DNA of 49,239 nt from Desulfobacterales bacterium (GTDB lineage: Bacteria > Desulfobacterota > Desulfobacteria > Desulfobacterales > SpSt-501), in assembly GCA_030834695.1 (NCBI GenBank), contig JAUQXK010000007.1, positions 1-49,239 on the forward strand, given 5' to 3'. Below are positions 18,559 through 27,199 of this stretch, one piece after another (the stretch's first letter is position 1; every line of letters begins with the position of its first letter). The position numbers and the translations under genes were made by a program. Under the pieces are notes generated by a model. That model worked only from the letters and a program-made list of their open reading frames with translations. It searched no databases and had not been told where the DNA came from.

Positions 18559-18984
18559 CTATTCCGATCGCCTTTTCTTTAATGTGAAGATAAAGCGACC
18601 TCCACATTGATGCCAGCCGTCGGACCATCTCCAGATCGATTGACCCGTTCCGGAACCGGAATCGGCGAATTTGATTATCACATCTTCCGTGACGTAGCCC
18701 CCGGAATCCGCATAGGTCCCACGGACTTGGATACGCCCGGGGTTATCGGCTTCAATGAATCCCTTATACGGTCGCCTGGCCACGTTTTCTATGATCGTCA
18801 GCTCATCGCCCTTCTGGGCGAAGCTGAGTCGATACTCACCCGGTTTTCCCTTCACGATGTTCTTGCAGTCGGATGTTGACTCGGTGACGACGCCGGCCCA
18901 GGCACCGCTGAAGTCTTGAGCATCGGCAGTGACGGAGCAAGCCAGGACGAGGCTACAGGCGATCAGCAGGCGAATTTCCCTCAT
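18559..18984 (-). CDS. Small secreted protein of unknown function
   Basis: A 141-residue protein. MREIRLLIACSLVLACSVTA is a signal peptide with probable cleavage after ADA (alternatively a lipoprotein at Cys16). The mature part is short, with two Cys (SDCKNIVKG and WHQCGGRF) and a beta-rich pattern (WAGVVTES, GRIQVRGTYADSGGY, IWRWSDGWHQCGG). No family was recognised. The frame extends upstream to 19323 inside cstA, but the ATG at 18984 gives the signal peptide and is preferred. It lies 59 bp downstream of cstA on the same strand. Confidence 0.7.
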   Translation of the reverse strand: MREIRLLIACSLVLACSVTADAQDFSGAWAGVVTESTSDCKNIVKGKPGEYRLSFAQKGDELTIIENVARRPYKGFIEADNPGRIQVRGTYADSGGYVTEDVIIKFADSGSGTGQSIWRWSDGWHQCGGRFIFTLKKRRSE

Positions 18985-19043
18985 GATGCCACTCCACTCT
19001 TGGATTCTTGAGATACTGGACAAACTGTTCCTGTTGCTGCCAG

Positions 19044-20477
19044 TCAAAGAGCTTTCTCGACCCTTGGCCCCTCGGAAGGCACTGAAATTCTCCGAACCTT
19101 CCAGAAGAATGCAAAACATGCCACCACCGCCGCTCCGATACCGATGCTGGTGGCCAGCGGCATGGATAGGTTGAAGCCGATCGTTGAATTGGCGATGAAC
19201 GTCGTCACAACAGCGGTCATGAAGATGGCTGGCAGCGTTGCAATCCAGTGAAATTTGTGGATTTCCGTTAGATAAACCGCTGCCGTCCAGAGGACAAAGA
19301 CGGCAAGGGTCTGGTTGGCCCACCCGAAATAGCGCCAGATCAACCCGAAGTCCGAAAAGGAAATCAGCACCCCCACTACAAACAGCGGAACTGCGATTCC
19401 AAGCCGTTTAAGGCCCTCCTTCTGGGAAATCTTGAACACGTCGGCAATAATGAGCCGGGCGCTGCGAAAGGCCGTGTCGCCGGAGGTGACCGGAAGCACG
19501 ACCACCCCGATAATAGCAAGCACCCCGCCTACGCTGCCCAAGAGCGTGGTGGAGACTTTGTTGACGACCAGACCGGGACCGCCCTCTCCCAGCACGTCGT
19601 TTAAAAGCCCCGGCGTCGGGAAGAAGGAAATAGCAAGCGTCGCCCAAATCAGGGCGATGATCCCCTCGGCGATCATGGCGCCGTAAAACACGGGAAGGCC
19701 GTGGCGCTCGCTGGGCAGGCAGCGCGCCATCATCGGCGATTGGGTCGCATGGAACCCGCTGATCGCCCCGCAGGCGATGGTGATGAACATCAGCGGCCAC
19801 ATGGGAAGATCCTGGGGGTTCAGGTTCTGCATGCTTTTGATGGGGAAAAGCTCGTAGCCTTTAATCATGAGCATGCTGATCGTGCCGACCGCCATGAAAA
19901 TGAGCACGGCACCGAAAACCGGGTAGATGCGGCCGATGATCTTGTCCACCGGCATGATGGTGGCTAAAAAATAGTAGGCGATAATGATCACGGTCCAGGT
20001 TTTCTTGTCGATGCCGGTCAGACTTTCCAAGAGCTCGGCCGGCCCGAGGAAGAAGACGACCCCCACCAGGATCAGCAAGACCACCGAAAACCCCCGCATG
20101 AACTGCTTGAAGCCGTTTCCCAGGTAGCGGCCGACCACGTCGGGCACGCTTTGCCCGTCGTTACGGACCGACAGCATGCCGGAGAAATAGTCGTGGACGG
20201 CGCCCGCAAAGATGCAGCCGAATACGATCCAGACCAGGGCCACCGGCCCGTAGAGGGCTCCCAGAACCGCGCCGTAGATCGGCCCCAGGCCGGCGATGTT
20301 GAGCAGCTGGATCAGGAAGATCTTCCAAGGTGGCATTTTGACATAGTCCACCCCGTCCTCCAGGGTTTCTGCCGGCGTTTTTCGGGCAGGATCTGCGCCG
20401 AATAAGCGGTCAATGAGGCTGCCGTATATGAAGTAACCGAGAATGAGGAATCCCACGGAAGCGAAAAACATGAGCAT
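19044..20477 (-). CDS. cstA: Carbon starvation protein A family transporter
   Basis: A 477-residue membrane protein with many helices. CstA signatures are clear: FLIQLLNIAGLGPIYGAVLG, VWIVFGCIFAGAVHDYFSGM, SVPDVVGRYLG, ITIACGAISGFHATQSPMMA and LPVTSGDTAFRSARLIIAD. Family members take up peptides or pyruvate, mainly when carbon is limiting. It is shorter than E. coli CstA (about 700 residues) and matches the short form found in many anaerobes. The start codon follows GAGGG. A Pat-like acetyltransferase ends 45 bp upstream on the same strand, which suggests co-transcription. Confidence 0.93.
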   Translation of the reverse strand: MLMFFASVGFLILGYFIYGSLIDRLFGADPARKTPAETLEDGVDYVKMPPWKIFLIQLLNIAGLGPIYGAVLGALYGPVALVWIVFGCIFAGAVHDYFSGMLSVRNDGQSVPDVVGRYLGNGFKQFMRGFSVVLLILVGVVFFLGPAELLESLTGIDKKTWTVIIIAYYFLATIMPVDKIIGRIYPVFGAVLIFMAVGTISMLMIKGYELFPIKSMQNLNPQDLPMWPLMFITIACGAISGFHATQSPMMARCLPSERHGLPVFYGAMIAEGIIALIWATLAISFFPTPGLLNDVLGEGGPGLVVNKVSTTLLGSVGGVLAIIGVVVLPVTSGDTAFRSARLIIADVFKISQKEGLKRLGIAVPLFVVGVLISFSDFGLIWRYFGWANQTLAVFVLWTAAVYLTEIHKFHWIATLPAIFMTAVVTTFIANSTIGFNLSMPLATSIGIGAAVVACFAFFWKVRRISVPSEGPRVEKAL

Positions 20478-20522
20478 GGATAAACCCTCGCTGGTTGTGC
20501 CGATTCACATATCTATCTAAAA

Positions 20523-21068
20523 TCAGGTCTGATCCCCAGTCAGCATCAGAGTCACATGCACGGCTTCTCCCCCATGATCTGTTTTTATGGGCAGCCCGCA
20601 GCGGGAAAAGACCGTGAGCATGCCTCTGTTTTCCGGAAGGACCTCGGCCACAAAGCAGGACAGGCCTTTTTCGCGGGCGATGGCAGCCAGGTGCTGCAGC
20701 AGGATGCGGGCCATTCCCTGGCGATGGTAGTCTTCCTCGACCGTAAACGCCACCTCCGCGCTGCGCGATTTGCCGGTGTCGTCGATGACCACGTAGCGCC
20801 CTCCCCCGATGATGACCTCAAGCTCTCCTTCCCCGATCGTAACGACCAAAGCGACCGCCTTTTCGAAATCAAGTTCGGTAGCGGATTTGAGCTCTTGGTC
20901 GGTCAGCATTTTCTTGTGATAAAAGAAGCGGGTGTAGATCGATTCAGAATCGAGGTTCTTGAAGGCCGTTACCAATCGCTTCTTGTCGTCCGGCCGGATC
21001 GAACGGATCTTGACCTGGGTCCCGTTTCTAAGGGTCGCCGTCTGGGCGTAGTTGGATGCGTCTGCCAT
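20523..21068 (-). CDS. GNAT N-acetyltransferase resembling the catalytic domain of Pat protein acetyltransferases
   Basis: A 181-residue single-domain GNAT protein: VKIRSIRPDDKKRLVTAFKN at the N-terminus, SIYTRFFYHKK, then AEVAFTVEEDYHRQGMARIL (acetyl-CoA pyrophosphate loop RQGMA) and CFVAEVLPENRGMLTVFSRC. This arrangement (RSIRP, the RFF block, AEVAF and AEVLPEN) resembles the C-terminal GNAT domain of bacterial protein lysine acetyltransferases such as Pat/YfiQ, without their large NDP-forming acyl-CoA ligase-like half. Whether the target is a protein is inference. It sits between gapdh and cstA, all on one strand. Confidence 0.82.
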   Translation of the reverse strand: MADASNYAQTATLRNGTQVKIRSIRPDDKKRLVTAFKNLDSESIYTRFFYHKKMLTDQELKSATELDFEKAVALVVTIGEGELEVIIGGGRYVVIDDTGKSRSAEVAFTVEEDYHRQGMARILLQHLAAIAREKGLSCFVAEVLPENRGMLTVFSRCGLPIKTDHGGEAVHVTLMLTGDQT

Positions 21069-21179
21069 TGTAAGTCCCTCCGCCGGTCGCAGTGAGGTTG
21101 CACCTTATGTCTTTTCCCAAGCAACATTTTGCCTGGGGGCAATTCTGAGCAGGAGTATTGGAGCCAAGCCGAGGATCCC

Positions 21180-22190
21180 TTAAAAACCCTTAACTGCCAT
21201 GAAGGCGGCCAGGTCGGAGACCCGGCAGGAATAGCCCCACTCGTTGTCGTACCAGGCGACCACCTTGGCCATATTCCCCTGCAGCACCGAGCTGAATTCC
21301 AGATCGACGATCGAAGAGTGCGGATTGCCCTTGAAGTCCACGGATACCAACGGCTCCGACTCGCAGGCCATGATGCTCTTGAGCTCATTCCCCGCCGCGC
21401 GGGTCAGTTCCGCGCGCAGCTCCTCGGTGGAGGCCTTGCGGTTGAGCTGCGCCACGAAATCCACGACGGATACGGTCGGCGTGGGAACGCGCAGCGAATA
21501 GCCGTCGAATCGGCCGGCCAGTTCCGGGATGACCAGTGCCACCGCCTTGGCGGCACCGGTACTGGTGGGAATGATGTTCATTCCGGCCGTTCGCGCCCGC
21601 CGCAGGTCCTTGTGCGCCAGGTCCAGAATACGCTGGTCGGCGGTGTAGGAGTGCACGGTGGTCATCAAGCCCTTTTCGATGCCGAAGGCGCGGTGGATGA
21701 CCAGAGCCGGCGGCGCCAGGCAGTTGGTGGTGCAGGAGGCGTTGGAGACGATGTGATGCGTTTTGGGATCATAGCTGTCGTGATTGACACCCATGACGAT
21801 CGTAACGTCTTCCTCCTTGGCAGGGGCGCTGATGATGACCTTCTTCGCGCCGGCTTCCAGATGGGCAGCCGCCTTGGGTCCGGTTCGAAACAGGCCCGTG
21901 CTTTCGACCACGAGGTCCACTCCGGCATCACTCCAGGGAATGGAGGCCGGGTCCCGATGCGAAAAACTCTGAATGCGCTGCCCGTTGACAACAAGCTGTC
22001 CGCCGCCGACCCTCACCTCGCCCGGAAATCGACCGTAGCTGGAGTCATGCTTGAACAGGTGCGCGTTGGTCGCCACGTCGAAAAGATCGTTCACGGCCAC
22101 CACCTGCAGCCGATCGGAGTGCCTTTCGAGAACGGCCTTGAGAACCTGACGGCCGATGCGGCCGAAGCCGTTGATTCCCATGCGGACCAT
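21180..22190 (-). CDS. gap: Type I glyceraldehyde-3-phosphate dehydrogenase
   Basis: A 336-residue glycolytic/gluconeogenic enzyme converting glyceraldehyde-3-phosphate to 1,3-bisphosphoglycerate. The N-terminal Rossmann motif is [19 protein letters not shown]; Asp35 in AVNDL favours NAD. The catalytic Cys153 is in [12 protein letters not shown]. Further blocks are [49 protein letters not shown] and the C-terminal [15 protein letters not shown]. The start codon follows AGGAGGTAGGT. Its neighbours are a GAF-domain gene 64 bp upstream and the acetyltransferase 111 bp downstream. Other glycolytic genes (aldolase, phosphofructokinase) are about 15 kb away. Confidence 0.97.
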   Translation of the reverse strand: MVRMGINGFGRIGRQVLKAVLERHSDRLQVVAVNDLFDVATNAHLFKHDSSYGRFPGEVRVGGGQLVVNGQRIQSFSHRDPASIPWSDAGVDLVVESTGLFRTGPKAAAHLEAGAKKVIISAPAKEEDVTIVMGVNHDSYDPKTHHIVSNASCTTNCLAPPALVIHRAFGIEKGLMTTVHSYTADQRILDLAHKDLRRARTAGMNIIPTSTGAAKAVALVIPELAGRFDGYSLRVPTPTVSVVDFVAQLNRKASTEELRAELTRAAGNELKSIMACESEPLVSVDFKGNPHSSIVDLEFSSVLQGNMAKVVAWYDNEWGYSCRVSDLAAFMAVKGF

Positions 22191-22254
22191 ACCTACCTCC
22201 TATGATGGCTGGTTAATCCTTAAGTTGATCCCGGCTTGACCGGGCTGGGGTTCC

Positions 22255-22818
22255 TCAGTTGTCATCAACCCGGAACTCATGGGCAATCAGAAGATCGAAG
22301 TCCGTTTTCAGCACCTGATGCATCCTGGCGTTTTCAAGGGCAATGGCGCTCAAGTTTGCCACTGCTTCCAAGAATTGAACTTCATCGTCATCAAATTTCC
22401 GGATCTCGACGGAATACACCCTCAAAACCCCGATGGCCTTTGCTCCAAGCATGAGCGGCACCACCAGCACCGATTTGATGCCTTCGGCCTGAGCCTTGCT
22501 CTGATACTGAAAATCCTTGTCGGTTTGGGCGTTTTCAAGCCATACCGTCTTTCCCTGAAGCGCATGTTGATCGAGTCCGCTTTCTTTGACCAAAACCGGC
22601 CCCTTGCGAAGGTAGCCCACCGACAGCCCCCAGGAGCCGCCCATCAGAAGCCGCTCCCGTTTGGAGTCCAGCACTCGGAGCGAGCAGGCCTTGGCTTCCA
22701 TGGCCTCTGCCACGCATCGAACAATCTGCTCCAAGACCTTTTCCGGCTTGAGAGATGCGTTGATGACCTTGGCCACATCATAAAGCGCCTTGAAGTAGTC
22801 CTTGTTCGTCCTGGCCAT
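22255..22818 (-). CDS. Stand-alone GAF-domain protein
   Basis: A 187-residue cytoplasmic protein made almost entirely of one GAF domain: YDVAKVINASLKPEKVLEQIVRC, then ACSLRVLDSKRERLLM, AEGIKSVLVVPLMLGAKAIG and VQFLEAVANLSAIALENARM. GAF domains bind small ligands, nucleotides or haem and regulate partner proteins; no output domain is attached here. The ATG follows AGGAGGTGGGG. It lies 64 bp upstream of gap on the same strand. Its partner and ligand are unknown. Confidence 0.85.
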   Translation of the reverse strand: MARTNKDYFKALYDVAKVINASLKPEKVLEQIVRCVAEAMEAKACSLRVLDSKRERLLMGGSWGLSVGYLRKGPVLVKESGLDQHALQGKTVWLENAQTDKDFQYQSKAQAEGIKSVLVVPLMLGAKAIGVLRVYSVEIRKFDDDEVQFLEAVANLSAIALENARMHQVLKTDFDLLIAHEFRVDDN

Positions 22819-22884
22819 TTCCCCACCTCCTATGCCCGTTAATTGGGTTTCAGGATAAAATCATAATATGGCGACCATCTGCTC

Positions 22885-23052
22885 TTAGGGGCCTTTCGAC
22901 CTTTCGTATCTTTCGTTTGATTTTCGGATAGCTTCAAGCTCTTCAGGTGTCATGCTTTTTGAGCTTGCACAGCTTATCAGGAGCAATAAAGCCGCCATTA
23001 TGATTGCGATGGTCGATTTCACGGCCGTCTCCATCTGGTTCAGGAATTTCAT
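22885..23052 (-). CDS. Small putative lipoprotein
   Basis: A 55-residue peptide: MKFLNQMETAVKSTIAIIMA, then ALLLLISCASSKS with a good lipobox (LISC, Cys28), then a short charged tail (MTPEELEAIRKSNERYERSK). After lipidation only about 28 residues remain, as in entericidin-like and other tiny lipoproteins. The ribosome site is weak and the start could also be the Met at residue 7. It is flanked by the GAF gene and the Cys-rich repeat gene on the same strand. Function unknown. Confidence 0.6.
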   Translation of the reverse strand: MKFLNQMETAVKSTIAIIMAALLLLISCASSKSMTPEELEAIRKSNERYERSKGP

Positions 23053-23087
23053 TTTTGAGTCGCATCTGCCATTCCCTTGCACGTCAA

Positions 23088-23501
23088 TTATTTTTTCAAC
23101 CCGACATCTTTTAGAGCGCCCTTGCACCGTTGGCTCACTTTGGCTTCGTTCTTTTCCAGGCACTGCAACAAACGCCCCTCGCCCGCCTTCACACCCCCGC
23201 AGTTGGCGGCCACGTCCGCCTCGCACTCGCTGGTCACATAGGTCAAAGCGGCCACGGCGCGCTCAAGCCTTGCGGCGGCGTTGTAGAGAGCGTATTCGCA
23301 TTTGCCGGACAACTTGTCCTGATAGGCGTAAAGACAGGCGAGTATCCGCCCCTCTCCGGGCGTTACATTCTTGCAATAGGTTTCAAGCTCCGTTTTGCAG
23401 CCCGTCGCAACGGTTTCGATAATCGTCTCTTGCGCAGACAGGTTGCCGACGACTCCCAATGACATGGCCACCACTCCGATGATACAAAAAATTCTTTTCA
23501 T
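23088..23501 (-). CDS. Secreted cysteine-rich repeat protein (Cys_rich_FGFR / GLG1-type repeats)
   Basis: A 137-residue exported protein. The signal peptide is MKRIFCIIGVVAMSLGVVGN, cleaved near LSA-QE. The mature part has two repeats of the pattern C-x6-C-x(9-11)-C-x9-C, seen as GCKTELETYCKNVTPGEGRI with LACLYAYQDKLSGKC, and ECEADVAANCGGVKAGEGRL with LQCLEKNEAKVSQRC. Spacing and GEGR motifs match the cysteine-rich repeat family also found in the Golgi protein GLG1; bacterial members are periplasmic and uncharacterised. The gene follows the aspartase gene by 61 bp. Confidence 0.8.
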   Translation of the reverse strand: MKRIFCIIGVVAMSLGVVGNLSAQETIIETVATGCKTELETYCKNVTPGEGRILACLYAYQDKLSGKCEYALYNAAARLERAVAALTYVTSECEADVAANCGGVKAGEGRLLQCLEKNEAKVSQRCKGALKDVGLKK

Positions 23502-23562
23502 GAAATCCTCCTCTCAAAAGGTTGGTTTGATGCTCAGGTTAAGGTTGTACCCTAAAAAGCCA

Positions 23563-25422
23563 TCATTTGGGAATCTGCCGCGGGTCGGTCATGTTTTCGG
23601 GCCGCAGCAGATCGTCCAACTGGGCTTTGGTCAGCCACTTTTTTTCCAGCACCAGGTCATAGACATTGCCGCCGGTTTTTAGGGCTTCCTTGGCGATGGC
23701 GGCGGATTTCTCGTAGCCGAGCACCGGGTTCAGCGCCGTGACGAGACCGATGCTGCTCTCGACGTAATGGCGGCAGCGCTCCCGGTTGGCGCTGATGCCC
23801 GCAATGCAGCGGCTGGTCAGCATGATGCAGGCGTTTTTCAAGATCATCATGCCGTGCAGCAGATCGTAGGCGATGATCGGCTCGGCCATGTTCAATTCCA
23901 GTTCGCTCGCCTCGGCCGCCATGGAGATCGCCGTGTCGTAGCCGATGATCTGGTAGCAGATCTGGTTGACCAGCTCCGGGATGACCGGGTTCACCTTGCC
24001 GGGCATGATCGAGGAGCCCGGCTGCATGGGCGGCAGGTTGATCTCGTTCAATCCGCAACGCGGACCCGAGGACAGCCAGCGCAGGTCGTTGCAGATCTTC
24101 GAAATCTGGACCGCCGCGCGCTTCATGGTGCCCGACATCTGCGCAAAGCAGCCGGAGTCCTGGGTCGCTTCGACGAGGTTTTCCGCCTTGCGCACGGGCA
24201 GGCCGCTTACCATTGCCAGCAGCTTGGTGACCCGCTCGGCATAGCCCGGCGGGCTGTTGATCCCGGTCCCGATCGCCGTGGCGCCCATGTTGATGTCGTG
24301 CAATTCCACGGCCGCACGCCGCAGCGCTTCCGCCGCGCTTTCGACCATGCGGCTGTAGGCGCCGAACTCCTGACCGAGGGTCATCGGCACGGCGTCCTGG
24401 TTCTCGGTGCGGCCCATCTTCAGCACGCCGGAGAATTCAGCGGCTTTCTGCTCCAGCGCCTTGCGCAGCTCGCCCATGGCCGCCAGAAGGTCCATCAGCG
24501 AGAGGATGACCGCCAGCTTGATGGCGGTCGGATAGACATCGTTGGTGGACTGGGAGCAGTTGACGTCGTCGTTCGGGTGGAGATGGCTGTATTCCCCCTT
24601 GACATGGCCCAGGATTTCAAGCCCCCGGTTCGCAATGACCTCGTTGGCGTTCATGTTGGTAGAGGTGCCGGCGCCGCCCTGAAACATGTCCACGACGAAT
24701 TGTTCGTGGAGTTTGCCGGCCGATATCTCATCGCAGGCGGCGCAGATGGCCTTCATCTTGGGCTGAACCAGGACGCCCAGGTCGTGGTTGGCCATGGCGG
24801 CCGCCTTTTTGACAAACGCCAGAGCGCTGATGAAATGCTCGAAATTGCGCAGCGGCACGCCGGAGATCTGGAAATTCTCGAGGGCGCGAGCGGTCTGGAC
24901 GCCGTAATAGGCGTGGTCGGGCAACTCGCGTTCGCCCAGCGAGTCGTGCTCCCGGCGCACGCCTCCGACCGCTTTCAGTTCATCCGGCCCCTGCGCGGCC
25001 CCGGCGCGCAGGCGTTCGCTCATCCGCTTGGCCACCCGGGCGACGATGCGGTAGAACACGTCGGGGTTCTTCTGCCGGAATTCATCCAGCTGGCTGCGGG
25101 AGATCTGCCAGACAACGGCGCCGTGGCGGATGGCGGCGCTGGTCGAGTGGGGCAGGTCGTCCAGCAGGGCGCTTTCGGAAATGAGCGCCCCCGTCCGCAG
25201 CACGGCCACCCGTGTGGTCGATCCGTGCAGGCCGCGCACGATCTCCGCCTCGCCGTCCAGAACGATGCCGGCCCACTGGCGCGGGGTGGACTCGTGAAAC
25301 GCCCAGTCGCCCGCTTTGTAGACGACCGTTTCGCCTCTCTTGAAGAATGCTTTCAAGTCCTCTGTGTTGATGCCGATCGCAGCGGCTGCATTTTTTAGCG
25401 CTTTCTTGAGAATGTCCTGCAT
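23563..25422 (-). CDS. aspA: Aspartate ammonia-lyase with N-terminal cyclic-nucleotide-binding-like domain
   Basis: A 619-residue protein; ordinary aspartases have about 470. Residues of about 25-145 form a CRP-type cyclic-nucleotide-binding fold (VVYKAGDWAFHESTPRQWAG, IVLDGEAEIVRGLHGSTTRV, LLDDLPHSTSAAIR). The phosphate-binding cassette is degenerate: ISESALL and HSTSA replace the usual GEXA...RXA. From about residue 158 a full aspartase follows (LGERELPDHAYYGVQTARAL, GGAGTSTNMNANEV, ALEQKAAEFSGVLKMGRT) with the catalytic serine loop GSSIMPGKVNP at 469-479. The reaction is L-aspartate to fumarate plus ammonia. The gene follows a Dcu-type carrier by 39 bp, so aspartate uptake and fumarate handling are probably coupled. 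The N-terminal domain suggests direct allosteric control. Confidence 0.93.
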   Translation of the reverse strand: MQDILKKALKNAAAAIGINTEDLKAFFKRGETVVYKAGDWAFHESTPRQWAGIVLDGEAEIVRGLHGSTTRVAVLRTGALISESALLDDLPHSTSAAIRHGAVVWQISRSQLDEFRQKNPDVFYRIVARVAKRMSERLRAGAAQGPDELKAVGGVRREHDSLGERELPDHAYYGVQTARALENFQISGVPLRNFEHFISALAFVKKAAAMANHDLGVLVQPKMKAICAACDEISAGKLHEQFVVDMFQGGAGTSTNMNANEVIANRGLEILGHVKGEYSHLHPNDDVNCSQSTNDVYPTAIKLAVILSLMDLLAAMGELRKALEQKAAEFSGVLKMGRTENQDAVPMTLGQEFGAYSRMVESAAEALRRAAVELHDINMGATAIGTGINSPPGYAERVTKLLAMVSGLPVRKAENLVEATQDSGCFAQMSGTMKRAAVQISKICNDLRWLSSGPRCGLNEINLPPMQPGSSIMPGKVNPVIPELVNQICYQIIGYDTAISMAAEASELELNMAEPIIAYDLLHGMMILKNACIMLTSRCIAGISANRERCRHYVESSIGLVTALNPVLGYEKSAAIAKEALKTGGNVYDLVLEKKWLTKAQLDDLLRPENMTDPRQIPK

Positions 25423-25461
25423 GCCTGCCTCCTTTTACGCGTTCGCGTTTGCAACCGTTTA

Positions 25462-26796
25462 TCAGAAAAAAATTCCGCTGATGATCAGGCCCGCTCCGAT
25501 CGCGACGGCGGTCGCCACCAAACCGGGGAGCATGAAGGAGTGGTTCAGCACGAAACGGCCGATGCGGGTCGTGCCGGTGCGGTCGAAATTGATCGCGGCA
25601 ATCAGCGAGCCGTACGTCGGCAGGAAGAAATAGCCGTTCACCGCCGGCCACATGGCGACGAGATGCGCCGGCGCGATGCCCAGGCTGATCCCCAGCGGCA
25701 TCAGCGCCCGGGTGGTGGCGGCCTGGCTGAAAAGCAGCACCGAGGCAAAGAACAAGCCCAGGGCGAAGGTGATGGGGTAGGATGAGGTGATATCGCCGAT
25801 CGCGCCGATGATGACCGCCTCGTTGCCCTTGATGAAGGTGTCGCCCAGCCAGGCCAGGCCGAAAATACCGATGACGGCCGTCAATCCTGCCTGGGCGACC
25901 TCGGTCTTGGGAATTTTGGCAGCAGGGGCCCTGCTTGCCAGCAGCATGAGCGCCGCCAGCGACAACATGACAATCTGAATCGTGTCGGCCATCCCGAGCG
26001 GATTCGACGCAGTTCCTTTGGTGATGTGGGGCCGCAGGCCGGGGAAAAGGCCGGCCAGCACGATCAGGCCCACGCCAATCAGAAACATGACCGCGCTGAG
26101 GCGGGCGCCCTTGGGCAGCTCCCTCTTCTCGCCGTGCGCTTTCGAGGCTCCCGGCGGCTGAATCTCGCCGGCGTCGAGGCGGCGCTGGTACTCCGGGTCG
26201 TCTTTCAGTTCCCTGCCCACTCGGGTCTGAACCAGGGCGGCCGCAATCACGCCGATGACCGTTGCCGGCACGCAGATGAGCATGATCTGGGGCAGTCCCA
26301 CGCCCAGCGGCTCATACATGGCGATCATGGCCGCCATGGCCGCGGACACGGGCGAGGCCGTGATCGCCTGCTGCGAGGCGATGGTGGAAACCGCCATCGG
26401 CCGCTCCGGGCGGATGCCGTTTTCATAGGCGACCTGATAGATGATCGGCAGCAGCGGATAGAACACATGGCCGGTGCCGGCGCCGAAGGGGAAAAGATAG
26501 CAGACCAGCGGGGCCACGATGGTGATCTGCCGCGGATTGCGCCGGATGATGCGTTCGGCCAGCCCCACCAGATAGTCGATGCCGCCGGCCGCCTCCATGA
26601 CCGCGGCCGCCATGATCACGGCCAGGATGATCAGCATCACATCGATGGGCGGCGTGGTGGGCGGCAGGCCGAAACCGTAGCTGAGCACCAGCACGCCGGC
26701 GCCGCCCCACAGCCCCAGGCCGACTCCGCCGGAACGGCTGCCCAGGAAAATGGCTCCCAGGACCACCACAAATTCGAGAATCAGCTTTAGCAGCAT
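25462..26796 (-). CDS. Anaerobic C4-dicarboxylate transporter, Dcu family
   Basis: A 444-residue inner-membrane carrier with about ten or more helices. DcuA/DcuB features: MLLKLILEFVVVLGAIFLGS, GGIDYLVGLAERIIRRNPRQ, LVCYLFPFGAGTGHVFYPLL, ASQQAITASPVSAAMAAMIA and VNGYFFLPTYGSLIAAINFD with TGTTRIGRFVLNHSFMLPG. Family members exchange aspartate, fumarate, malate and succinate under anaerobic conditions. The frame is open to 26823, but the ATG at 26796 is preferred because AAAGGAG precedes it. It lies 39 bp upstream of the fused aspartase, forming a two-gene aspartate/fumarate operon. Confidence 0.92.
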   Translation of the reverse strand: MLLKLILEFVVVLGAIFLGSRSGGVGLGLWGGAGVLVLSYGFGLPPTTPPIDVMLIILAVIMAAAVMEAAGGIDYLVGLAERIIRRNPRQITIVAPLVCYLFPFGAGTGHVFYPLLPIIYQVAYENGIRPERPMAVSTIASQQAITASPVSAAMAAMIAMYEPLGVGLPQIMLICVPATVIGVIAAALVQTRVGRELKDDPEYQRRLDAGEIQPPGASKAHGEKRELPKGARLSAVMFLIGVGLIVLAGLFPGLRPHITKGTASNPLGMADTIQIVMLSLAALMLLASRAPAAKIPKTEVAQAGLTAVIGIFGLAWLGDTFIKGNEAVIIGAIGDITSSYPITFALGLFFASVLLFSQAATTRALMPLGISLGIAPAHLVAMWPAVNGYFFLPTYGSLIAAINFDRTGTTRIGRFVLNHSFMLPGLVATAVAIGAGLIISGIFF

Positions 26797-27199
26797 CGCA
26801 GCGTCTCCTTTCGCGACCCGCACACCCCCTTAAACTTCCAAGGAAGTCGATCTTAAAATCCCCCCGCCGCCTTTGCCGAAGGGGGGGGCCGAGGGAAGAA
26901 AGCTTTTCGATTTCGTTGCCGAGCAGGGTGGTGCTGCGCGCCATAACCCGCTTTTATTAAGGGTCTCATAATTGTCTTGGCGTCGTCATTCCGGCATGCT
27001 TTTTGCGGGAATCCAGTGAATTCAACCAGCTCTGGATGCCGGATCACGTCCGGCATGACAGTACTATTTCGAGACGATTAATAAGCGCCACACCCCGCCG
27101 CGGCGGGGATTTATCAGCAAGTAACCTGCCCTTTATCGGTTGTGAAAGTGAAAAAATCAAAAAACATATCTATCTGAAATAAAAACATAAATCTCGAAG
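26797..27199. other. Intergenic stretch with repeats, no gene seen
   Basis: About 400 bases between the second solute-binding protein and the Dcu carrier. It holds a C-run/G-run hairpin (CCCCCC at 26860-26865, GGGGGGGG at 26881-26888 with a 15-base centre), the MITE-like element at 26955-27084, and an AT-rich stretch (27116-27199) flanked by an 8-base inverted repeat (CAAGTAAC at 27118-27125, GTTACTTG at 27199-27206). No convincing coding frame on either strand. Confidence 0.6.
26955..27084 (-). repeat. MITE-like element, copy A
   Basis: About 130 bp. Read on the minus strand it starts TTATTAATCGTCTCGAAATA and ends TGAGACCCTTAATAA, giving terminal inverted repeats that match at 12 of 14 positions. 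The interior folds on itself through GTCATTCCGGCATGC and GCCGGATCACGTCCGGC, with GGAATCCAG and CTCTGGATGCC. It shares the same ends and interior blocks, in the same order, with the plus-strand element at 39189-39349. Non-coding, so any movement would have depended on a transposase elsewhere. Confidence 0.65.

Noticed and set aside
22228-22246. CCCGG/CCGGG stem between the GAF gene and gap as an intrinsic terminator
   Set aside because: The stem is short and no T-run follows on either strand; the genes are probably co-transcribed.
20507-27180. ACATATCTATCTAAAAT at 20507-20523 and ACATATCTATCTGAAAT at 27164-27180 as a shared regulatory site
   Set aside because: Seventeen bases with one mismatch are expected several times by chance in 49 kb, and the two copies have different positions relative to genes.
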